A model generated the notes under the pieces. The model made no database searches. It saw nothing but the letters and a program-made list of their open reading frames with translations, and had not been told where the DNA came from. Below are positions 1 through 8,320 of a DNA stretch of 19,561 bases, piece after piece. Positions within the stretch are counted from its first letter, which is position 1, and the number at the start of each line of letters is the position of its first letter. The DNA comes from an uncultured Eubacteriaceae bacterium (GTDB lineage: Bacteria; Bacillota; Clostridia; Eubacteriales; Eubacteriaceae), in contig CANRHG010000014.1 in assembly GCA_947630385.1 (NCBI GenBank), forward strand, positions 1 through 19,561. Reading direction: 5' to 3'. The translations under genes and the position numbers were made by a program.

Positions 1-94
1 ATCGGTTTTTCAATAGAAGTTCAAGGGTTGTTGCAGGCATGAAATTTAGCGAGATTTGGGGTAGGCTAAACAGTAACACTTTTTATCTTCACTA

Positions 95-850
95 TTACCG
101 GTAAATCAGTTCAAATAGTAAATATAAAATCGGCTGGTGGATCAGATAAATTAAAAGTGAATTTCTTCCCAAAAAGTCCAGGAACGGAACTTTGCCTTTA
201 TTTAAAATCTCCATTTCACTCTTACTGATGGTCTTATAAGCGTAAAATCCGCTTAGAAACAAAAAGATCCAGGGGATAAAAGAAAAGTAGTCAGACGACA
301 TAAAACTGCGGGCGGTAAAGCCTAAAAAGGTAAGAAAATACCCCGGATGTTGCGGATAAAATTCCGGTGGGAGCCTTAAGATATTAATGGGTCCAAAACC
401 CAGATATCCATCGTTTATGTTTCTGGTCAGAAGAAAAAGCAAAAACGCTATAAAAAGGCCGATCTCCCCTTCTATACGGAGCAGATCTTTTTTAAGCAGA
501 TAGGTAAAAATCATCGCGGCCCCCAAAAACGTTAGGACCCCAAAGACGACGGGACTACCGACAAAATAGGTGACGACCGACACGGCGATCCCGCAAAGGG
601 AGACAATGATCCCGTCGCGTAGTCCGTTTTTGGCAAAAGACTGGCAAAACCCGGAAATAAGGATAAAAGACCAACAGATGTATTGTTGCCAGATAAAGCC
701 GATCGGTCCGGTAAACCACGGAAGGTTTACGCCGTACAAATAGACGAGATCCCACAGACCGTGGTAGAAAATCATATTCAAAACCGCAAGGCCTCTTAGG
801 GTATCGATAAAAGGATATCTTTTACTAGAGCTGGGCTTAAACGATAACAT
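95..850 (-). CDS. DUF1624 / HGSNAT-type acyltransferase-like membrane protein
   Basis: This 251-residue multispanning membrane protein has roughly seven or eight hydrophobic segments. Its N-terminus, RYPFIDTLRGLAVLNMIFYH (residues 11-30), carries the R-x-x-x-D-x-x-R-G-x-A pattern followed by a histidine (H30) that is typical of DUF1624/heparan-alpha-glucosaminide acetyltransferase-like proteins. The C-terminus has the matching GRNSLLIYLIHQP segment (about 228-240). Members of this family are thought to move acyl groups onto extracytoplasmic sugars or polymers; the substrate here is unknown. The length fits the short bacterial family members. The ATG at 848-850 has no clear Shine-Dalgarno sequence, so expression may be weak. 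The gene is divergent from the alcohol dehydrogenase and alone on its strand, with no recognised gene in the 94 bases downstream. The family call is fairly sure; the function is inferred only. Confidence 0.8.
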   Translation of the reverse strand: MLSFKPSSSKRYPFIDTLRGLAVLNMIFYHGLWDLVYLYGVNLPWFTGPIGFIWQQYICWSFILISGFCQSFAKNGLRDGIIVSLCGIAVSVVTYFVGSPVVFGVLTFLGAAMIFTYLLKKDLLRIEGEIGLFIAFLLFLLTRNINDGYLGFGPINILRLPPEFYPQHPGYFLTFLGFTARSFMSSDYFSFIPWIFLFLSGFYAYKTISKSEMEILNKGKVPFLDFLGRNSLLIYLIHQPILYLLFELIYR

Positions 851-937
851 TTCGATAAAATCCGATAAAAAAATTAAAGATAACTAAAATTAGAACTTAA
901 TGTGATAAATTTAAGGGAACGCTATGAATGAGTACCT

Positions 938-943
938 AGGAGG
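938..943 (+). promoter_or_regulatory. Strong Shine-Dalgarno site of the alcohol dehydrogenase
   Basis: AGGAGG lies 5 nt before the ATG at 949 and fixes that start. I could not identify a convincing sigma-A promoter in 851-937. A TGTGATAAA element at 901-909 resembles an extended -10 box but has no -35 partner. Confidence 0.8.
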
Positions 944-948
944 AAAAA

Positions 949-2094
949 ATGGCAAATTCGTTTGTACTAAATGAAAAATCCTATCATGGACCCGGAGCGA
1001 TCCAGGAAATCGTTACCGAAGTAAACAACAACGGCTGGAAAAAAGCTTTAGTCGTTTCCGACCCAGACCTCGTAAAATTTGGCGTGACCCAAAAAGTAAC
1101 GGATCTTTTGGACGAAAACGGAATCGACTACACACTCTTTAGCAAAATCAAACAAAATCCGACCGTTCAGAACGTCAAAGACGGCGTACAGGCTTTCAAA
1201 GACGAAGACGCGGATTTCTTGATTTCTATCGGTGGCGGGTCAAGCATGGACGTCGGTAAAGCCATTGGAATTATCATCAACAATCCGGACTTTGAAGACG
1301 TCGTCTCCCTCGAAGGCGTTGCCGATACCAAGAACAAGGCCGTTCCGATGATCGCCGTACCGACTACCGCCGGAACCGCAGCCGAAGTTACGATCAATTA
1401 CGTCATCACCGACGAAGAAAAGAACCGCAAGATGGTTTGCGTCGACCCGAAAGACATTCCGGCTATCGCCGTCGTCGATCCGGATATGATGAGCACCATG
1501 CCCGCTTCCCTGACCGCCGCTACCGGAATGGACGCGCTGACTCACGCCATCGAAGGTTACATCACGGGTGGTGCGTGGCCGCTGTCGGATATGTTCCACA
1601 TCACAGCCATCAAAATGATCTCCGATAGTTTAAGAGATGCTGTCGCCAACGATCCCGCCGGAAGAGAAGCTATGGCTCTTGCACAGTACATCGCCGGAAT
1701 GGGATTCTCAAACGTTGGACTCGGAATCGTTCACTCAATGGCTCATCCTCTGGGCGCTCTCTATGATACGCCGCACGGTGTCGCTAACGCGATCATTCTT
1801 CCGACCGTCATGGAATACAACGCTGAAGCTACGGGCGAAAAATATAAAGACATCGCCGAAGCCATGGGCGTAGATACCGAAGGTATGTCCCAGGAAGAAT
1901 ACCGTAAAGCCGCGATCGAAGCCGTCCGTCAACTCGGCGAAGATGTCGGAATTCCGGCTGATCTAAAAGAAATCGTCAAAGAAGAAGACATTCCGTTCCT
2001 GGCGCAAAGCGCTTACGACGACGCTTGCCGTCCGGGAAATCCGAAAGAAACTTCCGTTGAAGAAATCACGGAATTGTACGAATCCCTGATTTAG
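949..2094 (+). CDS. Iron-containing (group III) alcohol dehydrogenase
   Basis: NAD(P)-dependent, Fe2+-dependent alcohol dehydrogenase of 381 residues, the usual length for the FucO/DhaT/YqhD-like group. The dinucleotide-binding motif GGGSSMDVGKA is at 96-106 and PTTAGTAAEV at 138-147. The four metal ligands are visible and correctly spaced: D195 and H199 in DALTHAIEGY, H262 in VHSMAHPLGA, and H276 in DTPHG. These numbers lie one below those of E. coli lactaldehyde reductase FucO, which suggests a 1,2-diol/aldehyde, 1,3-propanediol or short-chain alcohol substrate; the sequence alone does not decide which. The enzyme would be cytoplasmic and regenerate NAD+ during fermentation. The strong ribosome binding site suggests good expression. 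It is a single-gene unit closed by the hairpin at 2100-2127. The family is certain; substrate unknown. Confidence 0.93.
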   Translation: MANSFVLNEKSYHGPGAIQEIVTEVNNNGWKKALVVSDPDLVKFGVTQKVTDLLDENGIDYTLFSKIKQNPTVQNVKDGVQAFKDEDADFLISIGGGSSMDVGKAIGIIINNPDFEDVVSLEGVADTKNKAVPMIAVPTTAGTAAEVTINYVITDEEKNRKMVCVDPKDIPAIAVVDPDMMSTMPASLTAATGMDALTHAIEGYITGGAWPLSDMFHITAIKMISDSLRDAVANDPAGREAMALAQYIAGMGFSNVGLGIVHSMAHPLGALYDTPHGVANAIILPTVMEYNAEATGEKYKDIAEAMGVDTEGMSQEEYRKAAIEAVRQLGEDVGIPADLKEIVKEEDIPFLAQSAYDDACRPGNPKETSVEEITELYESLI

Positions 2095-2099
2095 TTCCC

Positions 2100-2127
2100 A
2101 AAGCTCTGCTTCGGCAGAGCTTTTATA
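2100..2127 (+). terminator. UUCG-loop terminator between convergent genes
   Basis: A perfect 10-bp stem, AAAGCTCTGC (2100-2109) with GCAGAGCTTT (2114-2123), is closed by a C-UUCG-G tetraloop and followed by TTTATATTT. It begins 6 nt after the dehydrogenase stop. The hisIE stop codon on the other strand (2123-2125) touches its right arm. On the minus strand the same hairpin lacks a U-tract, so it should stop plus-strand transcription much better than the his transcript. Confidence 0.85.
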
Positions 2128-2791
2128 TTTCTCCTCTTTTCGACTTATCCTGCGTGTGGATCTCACTCTTTTTGCCCTGGCGTTTGTTTAGTTCAACGCA
2201 GATGTCCTGTAGGTCCATCCCCTGATCCATGAGTAGGACTTCCAGGTGGTAGATCAGATCTCCCATCTCCGCGGCGATCTCTTCTTTGTTGTGGTTTTTG
2301 GCCGCAACGATCGTTTCCGTCGCTTCTTCGCCCACTTTTTTACAGATCTTATCGATTCCTTCGTTTAAGAGATAATTGGTATAAGAGTCGTCCTGGGGAT
2401 TGTTGATACGCTCACCGATTGTCTTTTCGATGTCATAAAAGACCTGGCTGTTTCCGAGGTCTCTTTCTTTGTCCGAGTACAGGTTGCGGTAAAAACAGCT
2501 TTCGTTTCCCGTATGACAGGCCGGACCCAGGGGAAAAACCTGAACGAGTAGCGCGTCTTCGTCGCAGTCGTAGTCGATGCGAATGATCTCCATGAAATTT
2601 CCAGACGTTTCGCCTTTGGTCCAAAGTTTTTGCCTGGATCTGGAAAAGAAAGTGGCTTTCCCCGTATCCAGTGATTTTTGTAGAGATTCTTTATTCATAT
2701 AAGCCAAAATCAGTACTTTTCCGGTCCGGTAGTCCTGGACGATGGCCGGAATGAGCCCGTTTTGGTCGTACTTTAATTCATCAATATTCAT
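2123..2791 (-). CDS. hisIE: Bifunctional phosphoribosyl-AMP cyclohydrolase / phosphoribosyl-ATP diphosphatase
   Basis: Fusion enzyme of 222 residues performing the second and third steps of histidine biosynthesis: hydrolysis of PR-ATP to PR-AMP (HisE part) and ring opening of PR-AMP (HisI part). The HisI domain covers about 1-115, with the signature LAYMNKESL (29-37), the metal-binding DYDCDEDA (73-80) and the zinc cysteines C76, C92 and C99 (CHTGNESC at 92-99). The HisE domain covers about 118-205, with KVGEEATETIVAAK (152-165) and the acidic helix EEIAAEMGDLIYHL (170-183). Residues 206-222 are a charged tail. It is the last gene of the his operon; its start overlaps the hisF stop by 4 nt (ATGA), so it is probably translationally coupled. 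The length is normal for the fused form. Confidence 0.96.
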   Translation of the reverse strand: MNIDELKYDQNGLIPAIVQDYRTGKVLILAYMNKESLQKSLDTGKATFFSRSRQKLWTKGETSGNFMEIIRIDYDCDEDALLVQVFPLGPACHTGNESCFYRNLYSDKERDLGNSQVFYDIEKTIGERINNPQDDSYTNYLLNEGIDKICKKVGEEATETIVAAKNHNKEEIAAEMGDLIYHLEVLLMDQGMDLQDICVELNKRQGKKSEIHTQDKSKRGEI

Positions 2792-3540
2792 AGCCTTACT
2801 TCAATTCCCGCTTCTTTTAATTCCTTCTTAAGGTCTTTGACTTTTATCGTATCGTAGTGAAAAACCGATGCCGCAAGCGCTGCGTCCGCCCCCACCTTTA
2901 AAACGTCCCTAAAGTGTTCGGGCTTTCCGGCACCGCCCGAAGCGATCACCGGAATCGTGAGCTCTTCGGCCAGACGCTTGTTAAGCTCCAGATCAAAGCC
3001 GTTTTTGACCCCATCGGTATCGATCGAGTTGATGCAGATCTCACCGGCGCCAAGGGCTTCTCCCTTTTTGGCCCACTCGATCACGTCTAAGCCCGTATTT
3101 TCCCGTCCGCCTTTGATGTAGACGTCCCAGTGGTCCCCGTTTCGTTTGGCGTCGATCGATAAGACCACGCACTGGTTTCCAAAACGCTCGCTGGCTTCGC
3201 GGATGAGTTCCGGACGCTTTACCGCCGCGGAGTTGACCGAAACTTTGTCGGCCCCACGGTTTAAGACGGCTCTAAAATCCTCGACGCTCGAGACACCACC
3301 ACCGATCGTAAAGGGAATGCGGATGGCTTCGGCCACATCTTCGACGATATCTAAAAAAATCCCCCTATCTTCGTAGCTTGCGGTGATATCGTAAAAGACG
3401 AGTTCGTCGATACCTTCGTTCGTATAGCGTCTGGCAAGCTTGACCGGATCCTCAACGTCGACGATGTTTTTAAATTTTTGTCCTTTAACGACCCGTCCGT
3501 GGTCGACGTCCAGACAGGCGATGATTCGCTTTGCTAACAT
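2788..3540 (-). CDS. hisF: Imidazole glycerol phosphate synthase, cyclase subunit
   Basis: Cyclase half of the HisH-HisF glutamine amidotransferase complex. It takes ammonia from HisH and converts PRFAR into imidazole glycerol phosphate and AICAR. The 250-residue TIM barrel shows both catalytic aspartates: D11 in ACLDVDHGRVVKG and D130 in LSIDAKRNGDHW. The phosphate-binding loops IGGGVSSVEDF (79-89) and ASGGAGKPEHF near the C-terminus are also present. The gene overlaps hisA upstream by 7 nt and hisIE downstream by 4 nt. Its fold is the duplicated half-barrel shared with HisA encoded next to it. Family and function are clear. Confidence 0.97.
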   Translation of the reverse strand: MLAKRIIACLDVDHGRVVKGQKFKNIVDVEDPVKLARRYTNEGIDELVFYDITASYEDRGIFLDIVEDVAEAIRIPFTIGGGVSSVEDFRAVLNRGADKVSVNSAAVKRPELIREASERFGNQCVVLSIDAKRNGDHWDVYIKGGRENTGLDVIEWAKKGEALGAGEICINSIDTDGVKNGFDLELNKRLAEELTIPVIASGGAGKPEHFRDVLKVGADAALAASVFHYDTIKVKDLKKELKEAGIEVRL

Positions 3541-4232
3541 AGGCTCTCCAGATCGATCTTTCCTTCGTACACGGCTTTTCCCGTAATGGCACCGTAAAGA
3601 CCGAGTTCTTCCAGTTTTTTGAAGTCTTCCATTCCCGAGACCCCGCCCGAAGCGATGATGTCCATCGAAAAGTCTTTATTGGCTTTATCCAAAAGCTCGT
3701 AGTTTGGCTCCGAGAGCATCCCGTCTCTTCTTATATCCGTAAGAATCAGCGTAGAAAGACCCAGATCTTCCAGTGTTTTTAAAAAGTCGAAGGTGGCGGT
3801 CCCACTGTTTTTGGTCCACCCATGCGTGTAGACGTAACCGTCTTTCGAGTCGACCGAAACGGCGATCCGGTCTCCGTAGGTTTTAATGAACTCCCCTAGT
3901 AAATCTATATCTTCTACCGCGAGACTTCCTAAGATGACCCGCTTGGCTCCCAGATCTAGGTAGCTTTTTACGGTCTCAGGCGAGCGGATCCCGCCGCCGA
4001 TCTCAAAGTCCACGCCGGTATCCGCGATTTTTTTTATCACCTCACTATTTTCCGGTTTTCCGTCTAAGGCCCCGTCGAGGTCGACGACGTGGATCTCCTC
4101 GATTCCCTTATCTTTAAAAAACTTGGCTACGGCCGCGGGGTCGGCGTGGTAGACCGTCTCCTTGTCGTAGTCACCCTGCAGGAGCCGTACGCATTTATGG
4201 TTTTTTATATCAATAGCCGGTAGTATTTTCAT
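3534..4232 (-). CDS. hisA: Phosphoribosylformimino-AICAR ribotide isomerase (ProFAR isomerase)
   Basis: HisA catalyses the Amadori rearrangement of ProFAR to PRFAR, the fourth step of the pathway. The 232-residue TIM barrel shows the acid/base pair D8 (PAIDIKNHKCVRL) and D128 (SVDSKDGYVYTHGW), with the phosphate loops IGGGIRSPE (78-86) and ASGGVSGMEDF. The T-x-I-x-R-D-G stretch LTDIRRDGM is also typical of the family. The start overlaps the hisH stop by 4 nt. There is no sign of a dual-function PriA; the position inside a full his operon supports a dedicated HisA. Confidence 0.96.
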   Translation of the reverse strand: MKILPAIDIKNHKCVRLLQGDYDKETVYHADPAAVAKFFKDKGIEEIHVVDLDGALDGKPENSEVIKKIADTGVDFEIGGGIRSPETVKSYLDLGAKRVILGSLAVEDIDLLGEFIKTYGDRIAVSVDSKDGYVYTHGWTKNSGTATFDFLKTLEDLGLSTLILTDIRRDGMLSEPNYELLDKANKDFSMDIIASGGVSGMEDFKKLEELGLYGAITGKAVYEGKIDLESLC

Positions 4233-4846
4233 AACATTTCTTTTAAATTCTCTAGGATCTTCCGTCCGACCTGAGCGCTTTTTTCCGGATGGAACTGGCA
4301 GCCGATGACGTTTCCTTTTGCGACGATGGCCGGGACTTTTTTCGTGTAATCGGCCCAGGTAACGACGTCGTCAAAGTCTTTCGGACGGGCGTAGTAGGAG
4401 TGGACAAAATAGACGTAGTCGCCGTCGTTTAAGTCCTTGATGATCGGATGGTCTTTGTTGATGTGCATCTGGTTCCACCCCATATGTGGGATCTTCGAGC
4501 CTTCGCGCAGTTCTTCCTTAATAAAGGGCACGACTTCCCCGGGTATAAGTCCTAAGCCTTCGGTCTCCCCGAGTTCATAGCTTTTATCAAAGAGCATCTG
4601 CATCCCAAGACAGATCCCAAGAAGTGGCTTGTTTTTTAGGTTTTCCCTAATGGGTCCGATCAGTCCGGTCTTTTTTAGGTTTTGCATCGCCTGCCCGAAA
4701 GCCCCGACGCCCGGAAGCACCATAAGATCGGCCGTCTCTAGGTCCTCTTTTTTATCCGTGATCACACACTCGATACCCAGTTCTTCGAGCGCGGTCTTAA
4801 CGTTCTTTAAGTTTCCCGCGCCGTAGTCGATGATAGCCGCCTTCAC
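4229..4846 (-). CDS. hisH: Imidazole glycerol phosphate synthase, glutaminase subunit
   Basis: Class I glutamine amidotransferase subunit of 205 residues that releases ammonia from glutamine for HisF. The catalytic triad is visible: the nucleophile C79 in PLLGICLGMQML, with H186 and E188 in CQFHPEKS. The oxyanion-strand region LPGVGAF (44-50) and the N-terminal IIDYGAGNL (5-13) are intact. The start overlaps the hisB stop by 4 nt. HisH and HisF are separated here only by hisA, as in most bacterial his operons. Length and motifs are normal. Confidence 0.97.
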   Translation of the reverse strand: MKAAIIDYGAGNLKNVKTALEELGIECVITDKKEDLETADLMVLPGVGAFGQAMQNLKKTGLIGPIRENLKNKPLLGICLGMQMLFDKSYELGETEGLGLIPGEVVPFIKEELREGSKIPHMGWNQMHINKDHPIIKDLNDGDYVYFVHSYYARPKDFDDVVTWADYTKKVPAIVAKGNVIGCQFHPEKSAQVGRKILENLKEML

Positions 4847-5421
4847 TCGATCACACCTTTCGTGCTCGGAAGGCTATCACCTTTAAGCTTTGTAGCTTTC
4901 CCGAGGGCTTTGGCAAAGCCTTTAAAGACCGCTTCGGCTTTATGGTGGTTGTTCGAGCCGTACCTTAAGTTTATATGTAGCGTTAAGGCCGCGTTGTCCA
5001 CAAAGGCTTTAAAGAACTCTTCGATCATCTCGGTCTCAAGCGTACCCAAAAACTCCCTCTCAAACGGAACGTTATACACGAGCGTGCTTCTTCCCGAGAT
5101 ATCGACGGCGACTTCCGCGAGCGACTCATCCATCGGGATCAGCACGTCCGCAAAACGCGTGATCCCCTTCTTATCACCCAGGGCTTCGTAGAACGCTTTT
5201 CCGAGCACGATCCCGACGTCTTCGATCACGTGATGGTTGTCCACGCCATCGCCCCGGGCTTTTATAAAAAGATCGTAGCCGGAGTGGGCGCTAAAGAGTT
5301 CGAGCATGTGGTCCAAAAAGGGAACGCTCGTATCGATGGCGCTCTTTGCGCTACCGTCGAGGTCAAGTTCTAGGGTAATGTCGGTCTCATTGGTCTTACG
5401 TTGTTTTTGTATCTTTCGCAT
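4843..5421 (-). CDS. hisB: Imidazoleglycerol-phosphate dehydratase (monofunctional)
   Basis: Mn-dependent dehydratase of 192 residues that converts imidazole glycerol phosphate to imidazole acetol phosphate. The metal-binding motifs are the HHVIED segment (H63, H64, E67, D68) and NNHHKAE (H159, H160, E163); FLDHMLELFSAHSGYD (35-50) supplies further active-site histidines. This is the short form without the N-terminal histidinol-phosphatase domain found in enterobacterial HisB, so the phosphatase step must be done by another gene. The start at 5421 fits the family N-terminus (an R-x-T-x-E-T pattern at 8-13). It lies 26 nt inside the end of hisC, an unusually long overlap that appears genuine. 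Confidence 0.96.
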   Translation of the reverse strand: MRKIQKQRKTNETDITLELDLDGSAKSAIDTSVPFLDHMLELFSAHSGYDLFIKARGDGVDNHHVIEDVGIVLGKAFYEALGDKKGITRFADVLIPMDESLAEVAVDISGRSTLVYNVPFEREFLGTLETEMIEEFFKAFVDNAALTLHINLRYGSNNHHKAEAVFKGFAKALGKATKLKGDSLPSTKGVIE

Positions 5422-6445
5422 AAAAATCTTTTACGACTTGTTTTACTTTTTTATTCTGCTCCGGCGTTCCGACCGTAAAACGAAACGCGTGGTCGCCCGG
5501 ATAGTATTTAATTAAGATCCCGCTTTCTAAAAAGGCTTTCTGCAGCTCCTTATCGTCTTCGGGCAAAACGTACAGGAAGTTGGCTTTAGAGGGAAAGACC
5601 TTTAGTCCCAGATCTTTAAAGAAACGGTACAAACTATCTCTTTCGGAAACGATCTCCGGGACCTTGTCTAGGATCTGCCCGCTGTTTTCTAAGATCACAC
5701 GCGCCGCCGTCTGCGTGAGCGCGTTTAGGTTATACGGTCCCTTTACTTTCCTTAAGGCGTCAGTTATATCTTTACCGGAGACGGCAAAACCGCACCGACC
5801 GGCCGGAAAGCGGTAGGCTTTTGAGAGCGTTCGCAGTACGATCATCCGGTCGCTCGCAAGAGGCAGGTAAGAGGTATCCGAAAAGTCCACGTAGGCCTCG
5901 TCTAAGACGATTAGGGACTTCGTCTCGTCTACAATGCGTTTTAAGTCCTCTTTTCCGAGCTGCTCGCCCGTCGGATTGTTCGGGCTACAGACGAAGACGA
6001 TCTTGGCGTTTTTGTCGTTGGCTTCTTTTATCAGGGCGTCGACGTCGATCTTACCGCCGGTATTTGGGACCGTGTAAAAGTCCCCGCCGGCAATTTTTGT
6101 CCAGATCTCGTACATCGAAAAGGTCGGCTCGTGCGTCACGGCCACGTCCCCCGGGCCGATAAAGGCCGAAATGATGTAAGAGAGGATCTCATCGAGCCCG
6201 TTTCCCGCGACGACCCTATCCGGGTCGACTTTATTAAGACCGGCAAAGGCTTTTATGAGCTCGGTACTTCCCGGATCCGGGTAGCGGTTAAACGGGATCT
6301 TCGCGATCTCTTCGGTAATTTTCTCTATCACTTCTTCCGGTAGGTCGTACGGATTTTCGTTGGCGTTTAAGACGATCTCGGCCATCTGGGGCTCTGGGAC
6401 GTAACTTTGAAACTCCCTTATGGCCGCTTTTTCATAATTCATCAT
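5396..6445 (-). CDS. hisC: Histidinol-phosphate aminotransferase
   Basis: PLP-dependent fold-type I aminotransferase of 349 residues that converts imidazole acetol phosphate and glutamate to histidinol phosphate. Visible motifs are the N-terminal NANENPYDLP (27-36), SPNNPTG (154-160), the cofactor aspartate D182 and Y185 in LDEAYVDF, and the Schiff-base lysine K209 in RTLSKAYRFPAGRCGF. The segment after the lysine (AYRFPAGRCGF) is somewhat divergent from the common AFGLAGLRLGY form, but the key residues remain. The start is a double ATG (6440-6445) preceded by AAGAGAAA; it overlaps the hisD stop by 14 nt. The long 3' overlap with hisB is noted there. Confidence 0.95.
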   Translation of the reverse strand: MMNYEKAAIREFQSYVPEPQMAEIVLNANENPYDLPEEVIEKITEEIAKIPFNRYPDPGSTELIKAFAGLNKVDPDRVVAGNGLDEILSYIISAFIGPGDVAVTHEPTFSMYEIWTKIAGGDFYTVPNTGGKIDVDALIKEANDKNAKIVFVCSPNNPTGEQLGKEDLKRIVDETKSLIVLDEAYVDFSDTSYLPLASDRMIVLRTLSKAYRFPAGRCGFAVSGKDITDALRKVKGPYNLNALTQTAARVILENSGQILDKVPEIVSERDSLYRFFKDLGLKVFPSKANFLYVLPEDDKELQKAFLESGILIKYYPGDHAFRFTVGTPEQNKKVKQVVKDFYAKDTKTT

Positions 6446-7709
6446 TTTCTCTTATCTCTATAGAAGCCGCGTGGGCGTCGAGTCCTTCCGAGCGCGCGAA
6501 GCGCACGATGTCTTCGGCGTTTTTATCCAGCGCTTCTTTTGTATAGGCAATCAGGCTCGAGCGTTTTAAAAAGTCGTAGACGCTAAGGGGCGAAGAAAAA
6601 CGCGCCGTTCCGCTCGTCGGCAGGGTGTGGTTCGGGCCCGCGTAGTAGTCACCGACGGGTTCGGGCGTGTACGCGCCCAAAAAGACGGCCCCGGCGTTTT
6701 TTACCTTCCCAAGATGCTTCTGTGGGTCTTTGATCTCAAGCTCTAAGTGTTCCGGCGCGACGCGGTTGGCCAGCTCAAAAGCTTCATTAAGATCCTTTAC
6801 CAAAAAGGCGAAGTGGTGGTCGTTTACCGAGCTTTCGGCTATATTCTTTCTTGCGATGTCCTCTTTTAATTGCCTTGTGATCTCATCTTCCACGGCTTTT
6901 AGGGTCTTTTCATCGGGGGTTATTAAAACGGTCATGGCCTGTTCGTCGTGTTCGGCCTGGGAGAGTAGGTCAGCCGCGACGTAATCGGGGCGGGCCGAAT
7001 CGTCCGCGATGACGCAGACCTCTGAAGGCCCGGCGATCATGTCGATATCGACCGTCCCAAAGACCTGGCGCTTGGCTTCGGCCACGTAGGCGTTTCCCGG
7101 TCCTACGATCTTATCGACCGGCGCGATGGACTCGGTCCCAAAGGCCAGGGCTCCCACCGCCTGGGCCCCGCCGACTTTGTAGATCTCGTCGATCCCGGCA
7201 ACTTTTGCCGCGGCCAGGATGTGGGGATCGATCTTTCCGTCTTTTCCCGGAGGAGTGACCATGACGATCTCATCGACCCCGGCTACTCTGGCCGGAATGC
7301 TGTCCATCAGTACCGTGCTGGGATAAGAAGCCTTTCCGCCGGGAACGTACAGACCGACCCGTTTTAGAGGGCGCACGATCTGGCCGAGGCGTACCCCGTT
7401 TTCATCCTCGACGATAAAGTCTTCGATTTTTTGGTTTTCGTGGTATTTTCTAATGTTTTCCGCGGCGCGGGCGTAGATCTCGGGAAGTTCGGGATCGATC
7501 TGACCCATAGCCTCCTCGATTTCCTCCCCGCTCACGCGAAGCTCGGCAAGATCCGCCCCGTCAAAGGCCTTCGTGTAAGCTTTAAGAGCGGTATCGCCGT
7601 CTTTTTTTACGGTCTCGAGGATCTCTCTGACGCGCTTATACAGATCTTCGCTTTTTTCTTCGCGTTTGAGCAGACGCTCAACGTCGTCGTTTTTGTTGTA
7701 TACGATCAT
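6432..7709 (-). CDS. hisD: Histidinol dehydrogenase
   Basis: Zinc-dependent, NAD-linked four-electron oxidase of 425 residues that converts L-histidinol to L-histidine, the last two reactions of the pathway. Zinc ligands by family position are Q251 and H254 in LLSQAEHDEQA, D354 in EPVGDYYAGPNH, and H413 in GLDAHAASI. The general bases E320 and H321 are in VAPEHLEL. The signature IAGPSEVCVIAD (225-236) and the TSGTARFSSPLSVYDF stretch (365-380) are intact. The start overlaps the hisG stop by 4 nt. The length matches the family. Confidence 0.97.
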   Translation of the reverse strand: MIVYNKNDDVERLLKREEKSEDLYKRVREILETVKKDGDTALKAYTKAFDGADLAELRVSGEEIEEAMGQIDPELPEIYARAAENIRKYHENQKIEDFIVEDENGVRLGQIVRPLKRVGLYVPGGKASYPSTVLMDSIPARVAGVDEIVMVTPPGKDGKIDPHILAAAKVAGIDEIYKVGGAQAVGALAFGTESIAPVDKIVGPGNAYVAEAKRQVFGTVDIDMIAGPSEVCVIADDSARPDYVAADLLSQAEHDEQAMTVLITPDEKTLKAVEDEITRQLKEDIARKNIAESSVNDHHFAFLVKDLNEAFELANRVAPEHLELEIKDPQKHLGKVKNAGAVFLGAYTPEPVGDYYAGPNHTLPTSGTARFSSPLSVYDFLKRSSLIAYTKEALDKNAEDIVRFARSEGLDAHAASIEIRENDEL

Positions 7710-8320
7710 ATTTTTTCAAACTTTTCGATTAATTCTAAAAGGCCTTCTTTGGTCTTGAGGCTGACCTTGTTGACGATCAGGCGCGACGAGATGTCAAAGA
7801 GCACGTCTTTTACGACCAGGCCGTTTTCTTTTAAGGTATTTCCGGTCTCGACGATGTCGACGATACAGTCGGCTAGCCCAAGTACCGGCGCCAGTTCGAC
7901 CGAACCACCCAGATAGATCATCTCGGTCGGTTGATCGAGGCCGTTAAAATAATCCTGCGCGATCTTCGGGTATTTCGAGGCGACGACGATCTTTGTGTCG
8001 TAGTTAAAAGACGTCTCGGGATAAGCCGCCACGCACATGCGACATTTACCGATGTCCAGATTCAGCAGTTCGTAGACGTCGGCCGGGTGTTCGAGCAGGA
8101 TGTCGCGCCCGACGATACCGACGTCCGCGGTCCCTTTTTCGACGTAGACCGGTACGTCCGGGGACTTGACGAGAAAGAAAGAGATCTCGCCGGTCTTATC
8201 GGTAAAGACGAGCTTGCGACTGTCTTTTGAGTAATCGGGAAAGACGTAACCGAGTTTTTCAAATACGTCTATGACCTGGTTGGCCACGCGCCCCTTGGCC
8301 AGGGCAAAGCGGATACTCAC
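7706..8320 (-). CDS. hisG: ATP phosphoribosyltransferase, short catalytic subunit
   Basis: Catalyses the first, committed step, ATP + PRPP to PR-ATP. At 204 residues it is the short HisG-S form, which lacks the C-terminal histidine-binding regulatory domain of long HisG and depends on HisZ for activity and feedback control. Visible features are the N-terminal ALAKGR (6-11), the DVGIVGRDIL stretch (66-75), and the PRPP-binding signature at about 138-167 including LADCIVDIVETGNTLKENGL. Start and stop overlap hisZ and hisD by 4 nt each. The presence of hisZ directly upstream agrees with the short form. Confidence 0.96.
   Translation of the reverse strand: MSIRFALAKGRVANQVIDVFEKLGYVFPDYSKDSRKLVFTDKTGEISFFLVKSPDVPVYVEKGTADVGIVGRDILLEHPADVYELLNLDIGKCRMCVAAYPETSFNYDTKIVVASKYPKIAQDYFNGLDQPTEMIYLGGSVELAPVLGLADCIVDIVETGNTLKENGLVVKDVLFDISSRLIVNKVSLKTKEGLLELIEKFEKI

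Noticed and set aside
1..94. Possible gene end or RNA at the left edge
   Set aside because: No frame, terminator or recognisable structure could be supported.
805..870. Three copies of CGATAAAA, two of them in tandem 10 bp apart before the DUF1624 gene
   Set aside because: Short AT-rich octamers recur elsewhere by chance (also near 13773), and there is no symmetry or link to a regulator.
5821..6162. Arg- and Ser-rich open frame opposite hisC
   Set aside because: It is the antisense shadow of a conserved gene, with no Shine-Dalgarno site and low-complexity translation; the same holds for other opposite-strand frames in the his and gyrA genes.
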